A stretch of 23,728 nt of DNA from Planctomycetota bacterium (GCA_021798635.1 JAJZGH010000010.1:1-23728); one strand, 5' to 3'. Positions 1 to 8,408 are shown, numbered from the stretch's first letter. Made by a program: numbers and translations. Notes: generated from the sequence alone by a model not told the origin.

Positions 1-90
1 ATGTTGGAGCAGAAGAGAGGCTGTCGCCGGAAAGTCGCGCACGCCTATTTTTTACTCTCACGTTATTTGGTTTTCAAACAGCAGCATCAA

Positions 91-125
91 TGATCATGGA
101 TCGTGGATCATGGATCACGGATCAC
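91..125. repeat. Heptamer array, GGATCAY type
   Basis: Five units in 7-base phase: TGATCAT, GGATCGT, GGATCAT, GGATCAC, GGATCAC. Degenerate units (CACGGATCA, GTGTCA) continue to about 170. The same word occurs inside both long composite repeats (near 11720 and 13360) and inverted at 15859. Confidence 0.85.
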
Positions 126-172
126 AATTGTCACGGATCAATGTGTCACGTGTCAATGATCGCGGTGTCACC

Positions 173-200
173 ATTACTCATTGCTCATTATTCATTGATC
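173..200. repeat. Heptamer array, ATTACTC type
   Basis: Four units in phase: ATTACTC, ATTGCTC, ATTATTC, ATTGATC. It is followed directly by the CTTCCTCC...ACCTCTGTGGTG module, the same order as at 482-535. Confidence 0.85.
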
Positions 201-307
201 GCTTCCTCCACTACCTCCATTACCTCTGTGGTGAAACAAACCTGACGTTAATTCACAGGAGGAAGCGGAGGTAAACGGCGGAGATTTCGCCAGTGAATGA
301 CCAATTA

Positions 308-317
308 CCCCCCCCCC
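308..317. repeat. C10 homopolymer tract
   Basis: A run of ten C residues in the repeat-rich intergenic region. Such tracts are prone to slippage and sequencing error. No gene is seen for it to regulate. Confidence 0.8.
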
Positions 318-393
318 GCGTCGTTTGTTACTCTGTGAAATCATTGTGGCTAACGGTCGGTAGCCAACATAATTCAGTAGCATTGGACAGCGC

Positions 394-410
394 ATTCAGT
401 ATTTAGCAGT
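394..410 (-). repeat. Inverted copy of the ACTGCTAAATACTGAAT word
   Basis: The reverse complement of these 17 bases occurs exactly at 11841-11857 and 13465-13481, inside the two long repeats. A 15-base version lies at 15056-15070, in the same orientation as here. Two orientations at four sites argue for a dispersed element rather than one local duplication. Confidence 0.8.
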
Positions 411-463
411 GCGCGCGGTAGATGCAGGAATCAGCAGGTTTGCCGGCCGCGCAAAACGGCAGC

Positions 464-548
464 GCCAGCGCTCCCAAAGCCATTACTCATTATTCATTAT
501 TCATTGAGCGCTTCCTCCATTACCTCTGTGGTGAGTTCTCCGTCGTTT
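464..548. repeat. Composite module cluster A-B-C
   Basis: The order is GCCAGCGCT..AAAGC (A), four ATTAYTC heptamers at 482-509 (B), then CCTCCATTACCTCTGTGGTG followed by GAGTTCTCCGTCG (C). On the opposite strand of 13181-13310 the same three modules occur in the order C-B-A. The copies are therefore both inverted and reshuffled. More heptamers (ATTGGTC, ATTCGTC, ATTGAGC) follow at 555-575. Confidence 0.75.
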
Positions 549-683
549 TTATTCATTGGTCATTCGTCATTGAGCATTGTCTCATTGTGGTAAATGCCAC
601 TCTCCCGCGCCCAGCCACCGGGTTATCACCACGGTGCTCTAACTCCTCCGTTGGCGAAGAAGTTAGTTTCTACCTTCTGCGGC

Positions 684-1100
684 TTAGCGTTCCGGCCCTT
701 TGTCTTGGTGGGTCAACTGGTAGAATTCGCGCGGAGTGATAATTGCGACATCCTGGTAACGCTGAAGTACCAGCAGGTTTTTATCGCCTGTAACAATGTA
801 TTGGGCTGCACCGACAATTGCGGTGCCCAACACCATCAGGTCGGCGGGATCCCGGCAGGCCTCCGGTGGAATCTGCGCCGGTACAACGATGAGGCTCTGT
901 GCGCGGATGAAAGCAATTATTTCACGCGTCACCCCGGGCGGCATCTTAAATTTTCCCAGCAAATGCCGGCTGAATTCGGCCAAAATGGGTGCGGAGGTAA
1001 TTAATTCATGGTGCTGCAGACATTCCGTAACGACACCTTCGCAGATACCTTGCGTTGCGACGCCTGCCAGTAGCACGTTGGTGTCGAGCACAACCTTCAC
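684..1100 (-). CDS. PIN-domain toxin (putative TA ribonuclease, COG1569 type)
   Basis: The 138-residue protein starts with MKVVLDTNVLLAG, the N-terminal beta-strand and first acidic residue (D6) of PIN nucleases. Other likely metal-binding acids are E42, D84/D87 (CRDPADLMV) and D106 (TGDKNLL), so the acidic set appears intact. The start is GTG at 1100-1098, overlapping the TGA of the upstream antitoxin as GTGA, which implies translational coupling. PIN toxins of this type usually cleave RNA and are silenced by the cognate antitoxin; the target here is unknown. It lies alone between repeat-rich DNA and the polysaccharide locus, a common place for a chromosomal TA module. Family assignment is confident, activity is inferred. 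Confidence 0.87.
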   Translation of the reverse strand: MKVVLDTNVLLAGVATQGICEGVVTECLQHHELITSAPILAEFSRHLLGKFKMPPGVTREIIAFIRAQSLIVVPAQIPPEACRDPADLMVLGTAIVGAAQYIVTGDKNLLVLQRYQDVAIITPREFYQLTHQDKGPER

Positions 1101-1312
1101 GATACTGCCTTAAAGACGTCATCATCAGTCAGAAAGCCGTGCCGACGCGCAAAGGGGATTGCGGTATTCCGCAGTGACTGAAATTTCTGCGCTGCGACAT
1201 ATTGCCGGAGGGAGTCGCGTACCAGATCACTGATCGGCAGGTGGTTTTGCCGGGCCAACCGCTCAAGGTCGCGCCGCAACGGTTGGGGAATGCGTATGGA
1301 TAGCGTGTTCAT
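1097..1312 (-). CDS. Ribbon-helix-helix antitoxin
   Basis: I start the protein at ATG 1312-1310 (71 residues). It opens with MNTLSIRIPQPLRRDLERLA, a ribbon-helix-helix strand followed by helix 1, then PISDLVRDSLRQYV as helix 2. The C-terminal half (about 42-71), ending in DDDVFKAVS, would be the toxin-wrapping tail. The stop codon overlaps the GTG of the PIN toxin gene by four bases, the usual antitoxin-first order. RHH antitoxins bind their own promoter as dimers, and a promoter-like sequence lies directly upstream. An earlier in-frame start at 1348 would overlap that promoter, so I reject it. Confidence 0.85.
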   Translation of the reverse strand: MNTLSIRIPQPLRRDLERLARQNHLPISDLVRDSLRQYVAAQKFQSLRNTAIPFARRHGFLTDDDVFKAVS

Positions 1313-1319
1313 GTAAGAC

Positions 1320-1348
1320 AATGTAACACAAAATGCGAAGGGGATCAA
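1320..1348 (-). promoter_or_regulatory. Candidate promoter of the antitoxin-toxin operon
   Basis: On the - strand, TTGATC (1348-1343) and TACATT (1325-1320) are separated by 17 bases, each matching 4 of 6 consensus positions. The predicted start point falls about at the antitoxin ATG, so the mRNA would be nearly leaderless. No Shine-Dalgarno sequence is seen, which is consistent. RHH autoregulation would act here. Confidence 0.4.
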
Positions 1349-1452
1349 CGGACCACCAGGCGACCAGGCGACATTGGAAATCGGGTTGGAAATCGGGTTG
1401 CTGGCGAACGACGGGGGGCGGGGGTAGAATCAGCCGTGATTTGCAGGCTCGC

Positions 1453-2673
1453 ATGTTTTTCGGAGTGGTAGATACGTTGTCCATTGATTCCGCAGACTCC
1501 AGGGATTTGCAAGCGCCGGCTGCGCCGCGGAAGCGTGTCATCTGGCTGCAAAACAGCGCGGATCATTACTTTGTGCAAATGCTGGATGCGCTAAATGCCC
1601 AGGGCGACGTGGAATATTTCGGTGTTTTTCTCTGCCCGCCGCCGAGCGGTAATGTGCTGCATCAACTGCCCAAAAAATCCCCGCATGTGTTTCTTGGTGA
1701 ATCCGCGGCGCCGGGCGGCGCGCCAGCGCATAAGAAGCTGGGACCTGCGGCCAAGGATTATATTAAGAACCTCAGCTTTTCCGCAGCCATTGTGGGGGGG
1801 TATGATTCCCACTTTAAGCGATGGGTATTGCGCTATTGCAAAAGCCGAGGCATTCCCAGCGCCATGTTTGCCGACAGCAATATCCGTGCGGAACGGGGAA
1901 GATCAATAAAGAAAAAACTCAAACGTTTTGCCAAGCGGATTTTCCTGAAGCGCATTATCAGTCAGGTGGATAGGGTGATTCCCTGCAACCGCTGCGGCGT
2001 GGCTTATTGGCGGTATTATGGCTGTCCGGCTAACAAAATTTCCCGCAGCACCTATTTTTGTGCAGTGGATGTCCCCGCCGCCCTGGCGGTGAAGCGCGAA
2101 GAATTATTTGCTCGCTATACGCTGCCTGCTGATCGCAAACTTATTTTTACCGCCGCCCGATTGGTGCCGGCCAAGGCCTTGCACCTGATGGTGGACGCAT
2201 TTACCAAATCCGGCCTGGCGGATCAAGGCTGGGTGTGGGCCGTGGCGGGCGATGGGCCGCTGCGGCAAACGCTTGAGCAACAGGCGGGAAAACTTAACGG
2301 CAGCGCCATCCGATTTCTCGGCGCGGTAGCCCCAATAGATATTCCCGCTCTGATGGCCCAAAGCGAATTGTTCGTATTACCATCGATTTATGAACCGCAC
2401 GGCATTGTGGTAGCCGAAGCGATGGCCGTAGGCACGCCAGTGATCGCAAGTAGCGATTGCGGCGCAGCACGCGACCTAGTGAGGAATGGAAAGACCGGAT
2501 GGTTGTTCGAGGGCGGCGATGCGGCGGGCCTTTCGGGCGTTCTGGCGCTGGCGGACAGGCTTGGCCTTAATACGAGAAGACGGTGCGCGGAAGCTTTTGC
2601 TCTCTGGTATTCCCAGTTCGCACCGACAGTGGTAGCCCCGGCGTTGTTTGACAACCGTGCCTGCGGCTCGTAA
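1453..2673 (+). CDS. GT4-family glycosyltransferase
   Basis: About 406 residues from ATG 1453; an in-frame frame is open from 1333, but its first 40 residues are low-complexity and repeat-derived. TTG 1477, with GGAG at 1462-1465, is another possible start. The C-terminal half is a typical GT-B nucleotide-sugar domain: RLVPAKALHLMVDAF, AGDGPLRQTLEQ, and the retaining EX7E motif EPHGIVVAE (about 314-322), followed by AMAVGTPVIASSDCGAARD and NGKTGWLF. GT4 enzymes transfer a sugar from an NDP or GDP donor with retention of configuration, here probably at the cytoplasmic face onto a lipid-linked repeat unit. Donor and acceptor cannot be read from the sequence. A G7 run at 1794-1800 is a possible slippage site. 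The gene converges with the polymerase gene. Confidence 0.88.
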   Translation: MFFGVVDTLSIDSADSRDLQAPAAPRKRVIWLQNSADHYFVQMLDALNAQGDVEYFGVFLCPPPSGNVLHQLPKKSPHVFLGESAAPGGAPAHKKLGPAAKDYIKNLSFSAAIVGGYDSHFKRWVLRYCKSRGIPSAMFADSNIRAERGRSIKKKLKRFAKRIFLKRIISQVDRVIPCNRCGVAYWRYYGCPANKISRSTYFCAVDVPAALAVKREELFARYTLPADRKLIFTAARLVPAKALHLMVDAFTKSGLADQGWVWAVAGDGPLRQTLEQQAGKLNGSAIRFLGAVAPIDIPALMAQSELFVLPSIYEPHGIVVAEAMAVGTPVIASSDCGAARDLVRNGKTGWLFEGGDAAGLSGVLALADRLGLNTRRRCAEAFALWYSQFAPTVVAPALFDNRACGS

Positions 2674-2732
2674 CGCTTCCTACGAGGGCGGCTGGAGCGA
2701 GTTCACGCCAGCGCGGCGTTTGTTGATTCCAA

Positions 2733-4094
2733 TCAGGCATCAACTGGGAAAGGTTCCGGACGCCGCTGATAGAGGTATGCGTAGGCGAACAATGCAATAA
2801 ACGGCAGAACCATGGCGGTATTAAGCGCGCGGAAGTTTGTGAAGCACCCCTCTACCAGGGCGAAATATGATGTGGGGGCGAGAAGCGGAAGCAGAGTTGA
2901 TTGCCTGCGGGGCGTTGGCGCGAATGCCAAGCGGTCCACGACGCGGTATGCAATCCCCACGGGGGCGAAGATGAGCGCTCCGCCGTATCCAAAGTGCGCG
3001 AACGTATCGCCAAACATGCCGGGGTTGTATCCGAAAGATGCTACGTTGGCATTCCACTCATGGGCGATAAAAATTGCGGGAAAGAAAGTCCATTTCGGTC
3101 TCATGAAATGGGGGAGTGGAAGCTGGAATAGTATCCAGTTCAGCTTTGTGAGCCGCCCCATGTTATTGCCGTCGTGCAATCCCGCCATCACTACGGTGAG
3201 TGGGGTAAAGGAGTCGGCCGCGCCTGATGTGGCACGAAGCAGGTGCCTCCAGCTAAATACGCTCGGCCAGGCCCAGGAGATGTACGGCAGGGCACCGCCG
3301 TTGTGCCCAAATACCCCGCGCCCAGTGAGCGCGATCAGCACGCCCCAAAGGAAGATGAAAAGGCTGAATGCCGCCGTTGCCCAGGGGACACGGCGGTACC
3401 GCAGCACATAGCCAACGACCGCGAGCAGTGGGAACATGCCCGCCCCACGGCTGAAATGGGCCATCCAGGGGGCGGCGTCGGAAAATAGGAGGAAAACCAC
3501 GGCAAGCGGCCAGCCCGTTGGTCGCTGCTGGGGCGAGGGCCAAGAAAATCCAAGAAGCAGGGCACCTGCAATCCCCAAAAAGCCGTAAAGCCGGTATATC
3601 GTGGTGACGATCCCGGCCGCATTGATGTTGACCGACCCGGCGTAGCCAGTTCCCCAACGCGAGCTAAGCAGCCCGAGACCGTTGAAGAACAGTCCTCCAG
3701 CCAGGCTCAATAGTGCCAATCCCACCGCCCATTTTCGTAGCGTCGCCTCGCTCAGCGGCGCACCAATCGTAAGGCGTTCAAAGGAACTACCGATATTGGC
3801 ACCAGCCGGGAGAACGTACCCAACCCAGAACATCACCAGACATGCGACGACATATTCCAAGGCGTCGCCCGCAAACTCCCAACGGTATCTGGCGATTCCC
3901 GCGATGCTGGTTCCTCCATTGCCCCCAAGCCAGTGGAACCGGATGAACTGGTAGAACACTGAGTAGAAAATAATTGCGGGCACGGTGATGCGCGGTCTCA
4001 GCAGGTCAAGGGGCTCCCTCGGCCATCGCAGCCACCCTGCCAAGCAGAGGGCGGTGCCCAAGATGAGAAATATAAACTGTGACTCATTACTCAT
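2733..4094 (-). CDS. Wzy-like oligosaccharide repeat-unit polymerase (membrane)
   Basis: 453 residues from ATG 4094-4092; the upstream in-frame start at 4142 would fall at the predicted transcription start, so I prefer the downstream one, which has GAAGG 13 bases before it. The protein is hydrophobic throughout, with roughly ten or more membrane segments (for example QFIFLILGTALCLAGW at the start, WAVGLALLSLAGGLFF, MVLPFIALFAYAYLY at the end) and a large extracytoplasmic loop in the second half. The C-terminal stretch FGDTFAHFGYGGALIF resembles O-antigen or EPS polymerases of the Wzy/EpsG type. Such enzymes join lipid-linked repeat units on the periplasmic face. Wzy sequences are very divergent, so the call rests on topology and on neighbouring flippase and glycosyltransferase genes. 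Confidence 0.7.
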   Translation of the reverse strand: MSNESQFIFLILGTALCLAGWLRWPREPLDLLRPRITVPAIIFYSVFYQFIRFHWLGGNGGTSIAGIARYRWEFAGDALEYVVACLVMFWVGYVLPAGANIGSSFERLTIGAPLSEATLRKWAVGLALLSLAGGLFFNGLGLLSSRWGTGYAGSVNINAAGIVTTIYRLYGFLGIAGALLLGFSWPSPQQRPTGWPLAVVFLLFSDAAPWMAHFSRGAGMFPLLAVVGYVLRYRRVPWATAAFSLFIFLWGVLIALTGRGVFGHNGGALPYISWAWPSVFSWRHLLRATSGAADSFTPLTVVMAGLHDGNNMGRLTKLNWILFQLPLPHFMRPKWTFFPAIFIAHEWNANVASFGYNPGMFGDTFAHFGYGGALIFAPVGIAYRVVDRLAFAPTPRRQSTLLPLLAPTSYFALVEGCFTNFRALNTAMVLPFIALFAYAYLYQRRPEPFPVDA

Positions 4095-4147
4095 ACGCGT
4101 GCTAGTACCTTCGTTAATTCCCTTTCGGACAGCTGGGCTCATTGTGT

Positions 4148-4176
4148 ATTATATCGGCACAGCGGCGATTCGCCAA
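4148..4176 (-). promoter_or_regulatory. Candidate sigma-70-type promoter of the polymerase gene
   Basis: On the - strand, TTGGCG (4176-4171) is followed after 17 bases by a perfect TATAAT (4153-4148). Transcription would start near 4141, giving a leader of about 47 bases before ATG 4094. The polymerase can therefore be transcribed separately from the beta-helix gene upstream. Confidence 0.55.
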
Positions 4177-4259
4177 TTCATTCCGTGCAGGCCGTCCGAT
4201 TATATTTTTTCGGGCGGTTCGGGACGGGACGCATATCTCCCGGAATGCGGCTGGTGGAG

Positions 4260-6377
4260 TCACTTATGCGTGGTCGTCCATCGGTTTCCAGCAAATACGA
4301 CCTGGCTCGTTCCGCGCGCGACGGTGGTCCCCCTGCGACTTGCGCAGGCGGTATTGCCCTCGACAATTAAATACCGCACGTATGGGAACGAGGGGTGAAT
4401 AATTCCGGGCCGTCCCAGTCCTCCCAATTCGATTTTCCCGTGATCCAGCAGATTGTCTCTCGCAACGCAGCCCAGTGTTGTGGGTTGGGGGGGATCAAGC
4501 CAGCATCCACCGTAGATTCCGAGTTGCGTACCATTCCCCTCGGCGTGGTTTCCCAGCCATTGGACATACCAGCTCGGCTGAATATAGCCGCCGTACGGCT
4601 GCCCCACGTTCCAGAAACCGCAGTCCGTGCTGACGGCGAGGTTATCGGCCGCAACACAATTGACAGCACCAGCAAAAAGCTCGATTCCTGAACCGGCGTG
4701 TTTGATCGTATTGCCAAGGAAAAGGTAGTTGCGCTGCAACGCGGTCAGGCTGACAATCGAGGCTCGGTTTGGCTGGACCGAGAATGCCCGCCGGAGTGTA
4801 ACATTGCGCCCGGAAATGCTGGTAACCCGCCGATATTGACCCATTCCGCGCCCGTTGATGATGAATAACGCGCAGTTCCTTCCAAGCTGCGGGCCCCATT
4901 TGGGGTTGGAACTCGGCGGGGTCGCGAGGGTCAGCACCCTGCCGCGCGCGGCCGAGATGGCCCCTGTGTACTCCCCGCCCCCACCGTCACAAACTATTCC
5001 CTCCCGATCACCGCCGTATAGCCGGGTTATGCGGTTATGCGCGCAATAAACGTCTTCGGAAATATCGTGGCTGTAGCAACTCAGCACGATTGCCCCGCTG
5101 GCCGTGGCAGAACCGCCGCGAATTACGTTGTCGGCGATAGCGATTCGCCTGCACCCCTCGAAATCGTCCCACCCCCCGAGGCCAAGGTACACGCGGTTAT
5201 ATGTCACCTGCGCGTCCCGGCAGTTTACGAGGTAGAATGCCATGTGGGCCGCGTAGATATCGCAATGTGTGATGCACACGTCGGGCCCCCCGATGTAAAC
5301 AGCCGCGTTGCCCCGTTGCACGGATCCCTGAATACCCTGACGTCGCACGACTTGGAGCGCCGTCAGTTTCCCCATAAAAGGGTCCATGCGTATGCGGACG
5401 TTCCTGATCGTGACGTGTCCCGGGGCTCGAGCGTCTGTGCTGGCCCACGCTGGGTCGTGGTCGGACTCGATACCGTTGCGGCAGTTTCGGGCGCGTAGTG
5501 TCATATCTTCAACGGAAAAATAGCCACTTCCGCGTATCAATGCCTCTGGCGGGTTGCTGGCGTCCGCCCAAGATAATATTGTGCTCGTTTCGCCGCTCCC
5601 GCGCAGACTAACGTGGGCCGGTATTCGGAGCGCCCGGCCAAGGTGGTAGACCCCGGGCTCTAAGAGCAGCGTTCCACCACCCGCGCTGGCGAGATCGCTT
5701 AATACCTTCTCAATGACGGATCTGCTATCGCCGGGGAAAGGGTAGAGGCAGACCGGGAGGGCTTCACCTTTTCTCGACGCGGGGGCCACCGGGAACCGAA
5801 CCGACCTCCCCATGCCCACAGCCACTGAATGCCAGCCGGGCACAATGCCCCGTGGTAATGGGATGATTCTGGCGTAGCCGGAATGGGAAATTGAGTGCGT
5901 CGGCAGCCCGTCAATACGTGCCAGCCCGGCCAAGCAGGTCCCAAAAACCTCAACGCACCGCCCGGACGGCCCGCACGCTGGCACTTCCTGTGCCCACCAT
6001 ATTTTGGGACGGTTCAGCCAGAACGCCGCCTTACCGTGGTTCGTCGTCAGGCTTACGCGCAGCGGCCCTCGATCCCCCGCCTTGGGTAATGGGAAGGCGA
6101 GTGCGTGTCGGGAATCGATAACGGTCTTTGCCGAGACTACCGCACCGCCATCAACGGGCGATATCTCAACATTTGGGCAACCCTCAAGCCCGCTGCCCAC
6201 GATCAACACTGTTTGCCCCGGCTGCACCGGGGAGGATGCCCAAAAGATGGATGGATGTGATTTAGCGGCGCACGACGAGAGGCTCGAAAGAAGCAGCGCT
6301 GCAGCGGTGCGGGATATTCTGGCGCGGCCGGGCCGGGATATCCGAGACGCTTTCCATAAGGTCGCTTTGATCGTCAT
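4260..6377 (-). CDS. Right-handed parallel beta-helix lipoprotein (pectate-lyase-3-like)
   Basis: 705 residues. The N terminus is Arg-rich, then TAAALLLSSLSSC, a signal sequence ending in an LSSC lipobox (Cys36), so it is probably a lipoprotein outside the cytoplasm. Residues about 45-190 look like IPT/TIG-type beta-sandwich (SSPVQPGQTVLIVGSGLEG). From about 215 a parallel beta-helix begins with the sequence typical of PF12708 proteins: GGGTLLLEPGVYHLGRALRI, then repeated coils such as ITHCDIYAAHMAFYLVNCRD and FEGCRRIAIADNVIRGG. Such domains occur in polysaccharide lyases, epimerases and phage tailspikes. Its start overlaps the stop of the GT4 gene as ATGA, so it belongs to the same operon. 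I infer trimming, epimerisation or binding of the nascent polymer; no catalytic residue can be assigned by eye. Confidence 0.78.
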   Translation of the reverse strand: MTIKATLWKASRISRPGRARISRTAAALLLSSLSSCAAKSHPSIFWASSPVQPGQTVLIVGSGLEGCPNVEISPVDGGAVVSAKTVIDSRHALAFPLPKAGDRGPLRVSLTTNHGKAAFWLNRPKIWWAQEVPACGPSGRCVEVFGTCLAGLARIDGLPTHSISHSGYARIIPLPRGIVPGWHSVAVGMGRSVRFPVAPASRKGEALPVCLYPFPGDSRSVIEKVLSDLASAGGGTLLLEPGVYHLGRALRIPAHVSLRGSGETSTILSWADASNPPEALIRGSGYFSVEDMTLRARNCRNGIESDHDPAWASTDARAPGHVTIRNVRIRMDPFMGKLTALQVVRRQGIQGSVQRGNAAVYIGGPDVCITHCDIYAAHMAFYLVNCRDAQVTYNRVYLGLGGWDDFEGCRRIAIADNVIRGGSATASGAIVLSCYSHDISEDVYCAHNRITRLYGGDREGIVCDGGGGEYTGAISAARGRVLTLATPPSSNPKWGPQLGRNCALFIINGRGMGQYRRVTSISGRNVTLRRAFSVQPNRASIVSLTALQRNYLFLGNTIKHAGSGIELFAGAVNCVAADNLAVSTDCGFWNVGQPYGGYIQPSWYVQWLGNHAEGNGTQLGIYGGCWLDPPQPTTLGCVARDNLLDHGKIELGGLGRPGIIHPSFPYVRYLIVEGNTACASRRGTTVARGTSQVVFAGNRWTTTHK

Positions 6378-7531
6378 CGCCGTGCCTCGGAGGACGTTGG
6401 CCGCTCGCAGACAGTGGCCATTTGCTCTGCGGCTTTAGCCCAAGAGTATCGCCGCAGGGTATTAAGTCCCTCCCGCCGCATTTCCTCCGCTACTGTTAAA
6501 TCCAGGACCACGCGGGAGATCGTATCAACCAGTCCCGGTAGATCATTGGCGGTGCACAACTGTGCTGCTTTTCCGCAAACCTCGGGAATGGCGCAACAGT
6601 TCGCGGCAATCACTGGCGTGCCGAACGCCATCGCTTCGATGGCGGGCAGGCCAAAGGATTCACATTTGCTCATAAGTACGTAGCAGCGGGCCGTGGAAAA
6701 TAATTCCACAATTCTCTCCCGGCTTACCCGGCCCTCCAAAATTACCGCGTCAGCCACGCCGAGCTTAGCGGCCAACTGTTTCAGATGCGCGGCATACGCC
6801 GGCGGGCAATGCCCGGCTATACGGTATTTGAGCTTGGTCAGGCCCGGCTTTTTTACCAGATCCGGCATGGCCCGGATAACCATTTCCTGCTGCTTGTAGG
6901 GGGCGACATTGCTGATGGTGATAATTTCCAATGGACGACCGCTGTAAGGCGGCATGGCCCTTTCGGCCTGCTTGACCCAATCATCAGGGATGCCGTTATA
7001 AATCACTGCTCCATTTTTTGGCGTAATGCCAAGGCGATCGCACATTAAATCTTTCAGGTAGCCACTGGTCCAGCCGACAAACGCGGCCTGCCGGAACGCC
7101 TGCTTATTGGCCCGGCGTTTGAGAAACGCCTTGAGCGCGTCCGTTTTTCTGTCCCACGCTTCGGGCCGGTAGGGCCAGGGGTCTTGGCAGTGGGCCAGCG
7201 TGGGGATGCCGATTTCGGGAATAATCATACCGTTGAGTTGAAGAATCGCCGAGACATGACTGCTTCGTGCCCAGGCGGCGAATTCGCCGCGTTCGTAGGC
7301 CATGCGTGCGCGGATTTCGGCAGCGAAGGCAGGTGCCCATAGCAGATTGCAATTTGCTGGCAGCGCCAACGCTTTTGCCTCTTCGTGCAGTGGGTTGCCG
7401 GAGATTACTGCCAGCGTGATCTTCCAATCCGGGCGGGCCATCGCGATATGGCGGAATAATTCAATTCCAACGGTATACCCACCGCCGCTTCCCATGGAGA
7501 GGCCGTTAATTAGAATCCTCTGATTTCGCAT
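6374..7531 (-). CDS. GT4-family glycosyltransferase
   Basis: 385 residues from ATG 7531-7529, which has AAGGG ten bases upstream; a GTG six codons earlier is less likely. The N-terminal GT-B domain begins RILINGLSMGSGGGYTVG, the glycine loop near the acceptor site. It carries HCQDPWPYRPEAW at about 114-126, a pattern I associate with EPS mannosyl/glucosyl GT4 enzymes. The C-terminal domain has ISNVAPYKQQEMVI, EGRVSRERIVELFSTA and the EX7E motif ESFGLPAIE (291-299). It presumably adds a hexose to the repeat unit at the cytoplasmic membrane. It follows the methyltransferase by 28 bases and overlaps the beta-helix gene by four, so the three are probably cotranscribed. Confidence 0.9.
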   Translation of the reverse strand: MRNQRILINGLSMGSGGGYTVGIELFRHIAMARPDWKITLAVISGNPLHEEAKALALPANCNLLWAPAFAAEIRARMAYERGEFAAWARSSHVSAILQLNGMIIPEIGIPTLAHCQDPWPYRPEAWDRKTDALKAFLKRRANKQAFRQAAFVGWTSGYLKDLMCDRLGITPKNGAVIYNGIPDDWVKQAERAMPPYSGRPLEIITISNVAPYKQQEMVIRAMPDLVKKPGLTKLKYRIAGHCPPAYAAHLKQLAAKLGVADAVILEGRVSRERIVELFSTARCYVLMSKCESFGLPAIEAMAFGTPVIAANCCAIPEVCGKAAQLCTANDLPGLVDTISRVVLDLTVAEEMRREGLNTLRRYSWAKAAEQMATVCERPTSSEARR

Positions 7532-7559
7532 AGTCACGGCACCCTTCACCGCCGCATTC

Positions 7560-8408
7560 TCAGCAGTCTAATGCGATATCGCCAGGCATGCAAACGATGG
7601 GTATCCGATGGGTTTCCGGTGCGGCATCGGCGGCGGGGGGGCAGCCGGGAGCGTTCGGGGTGGTGGCTGTGGTCGTGGATCCCGCCGGCCGCCGTGATAT
7701 CCGGAAGGCCAGTATCTGCATACAAGATGATATACGAGTGCCCAAAAGCGAATCGTAAAGGTAGGGCACCCACCGCAGTGCGCCGGGGAAGTACATATTC
7801 CAATTGACGCAAGGGAAACGGTAAAAAGCGGCCGAAGCAAATCCGGCCGTTTCGGCCCCGGCGGCTACGCTCCTTATCGCGTTTAGCCGGTAATACGCTG
7901 GATAATCATTTACGCCTGCGTTGCGTTTGGCGAACCAGGCCTTGCCCCCCAGAACCTCGATAGACCGAGAGAGCCGACAGAACGGGTGTGGGCCATAGGG
8001 CGTCAGCGCCCAGAAGACACCGCCGGGTTTGAGCACGCGGAGTAGAGCCAAGAAGAAGGGCGCTGGATTTTGGATGTGCTCGACGACGTTATAGGCGTAG
8101 GCCAAGTCGTAGGCGTCGCTTGGAATGGGAGCGGTCTCGAAGGGGGATTGCCAGCGCTCGCACAGGCTGGGGTGGGACATCACCGCGTCACTGGCGTCCA
8201 CGCCGTCAATTCGCTCTGATAATTTCTCAATCCCACTGAGCGGCGGCGGAAACCCACCGCCACAACCGATGTCGAGTACGCGCCCGCGTAGCTGCGGTTC
8301 TGCAAAAAGCAGTTCGCGGAAGCGCTTTTGGAATCTATCGCGCTGGGCGCTCTGTTGACGCATGGAGCCAAAATCTTCCCGGTTGGCGATGGAAACCGCT
8401 AGCTTCAT
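7560..8408 (-). CDS. Class I SAM-dependent methyltransferase (Methyltransf_11 type)
   Basis: 282 residues from ATG 8408-8406, with GGAG five bases upstream. Motif I is RVLDIGCGGGFPPPL (about 43-57), an acidic motif II is ERIDGVDASD (about 65-74), and DLAYAYNVVEHIQNP with LRVLKPGGVFWALTPYGPH complete the SAM fold. In polysaccharide clusters such enzymes O-methylate sugars or cap chain ends. The target here is inferred from neighbours only. The last 45 residues, after CMQILAFRI, are rich in Pro, Thr and Ala and look non-globular. They follow a run of seven C on the coding strand (7641-7635), so this tail could reflect a frameshift or a slippage-controlled end. Confidence 0.85.
   Translation of the reverse strand: MKLAVSIANREDFGSMRQQSAQRDRFQKRFRELLFAEPQLRGRVLDIGCGGGFPPPLSGIEKLSERIDGVDASDAVMSHPSLCERWQSPFETAPIPSDAYDLAYAYNVVEHIQNPAPFFLALLRVLKPGGVFWALTPYGPHPFCRLSRSIEVLGGKAWFAKRNAGVNDYPAYYRLNAIRSVAAGAETAGFASAAFYRFPCVNWNMYFPGALRWVPYLYDSLLGTRISSCMQILAFRISRRPAGSTTTATTPNAPGCPPAADAAPETHRIPIVCMPGDIALDC

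Larger units (their letters stand above)
1..683. other. Repeat-rich intergenic region, no supported gene
   Basis: I see no credible gene here. One + strand frame is open from base 2 to about 268, but it runs straight through tandem repeats and resembles no family I know. If an upstream gene ends here, only its last residues are present. The region holds heptamer arrays (91-125, 173-200, 482-509, 555-575), two copies of a CCTCCATTACCTCTGTGGTG module (about 214 and 514), a C10 run (308-317) and an inverted copy of a word found in the long repeats (394-410). A 9-bp inverted repeat GCTTCCTCC/GGAGGAAGC lies at about 201-209 and 261-269. Confidence 0.6.

Noticed and set aside
192..395. Short - strand frame in the left intergenic region
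   Set aside because: It crosses repeat modules and the C10 tract and has a low-complexity product.
91..590. CRISPR array
   Set aside because: Units are contiguous 7-base words without unique spacers, and no cas gene is present.
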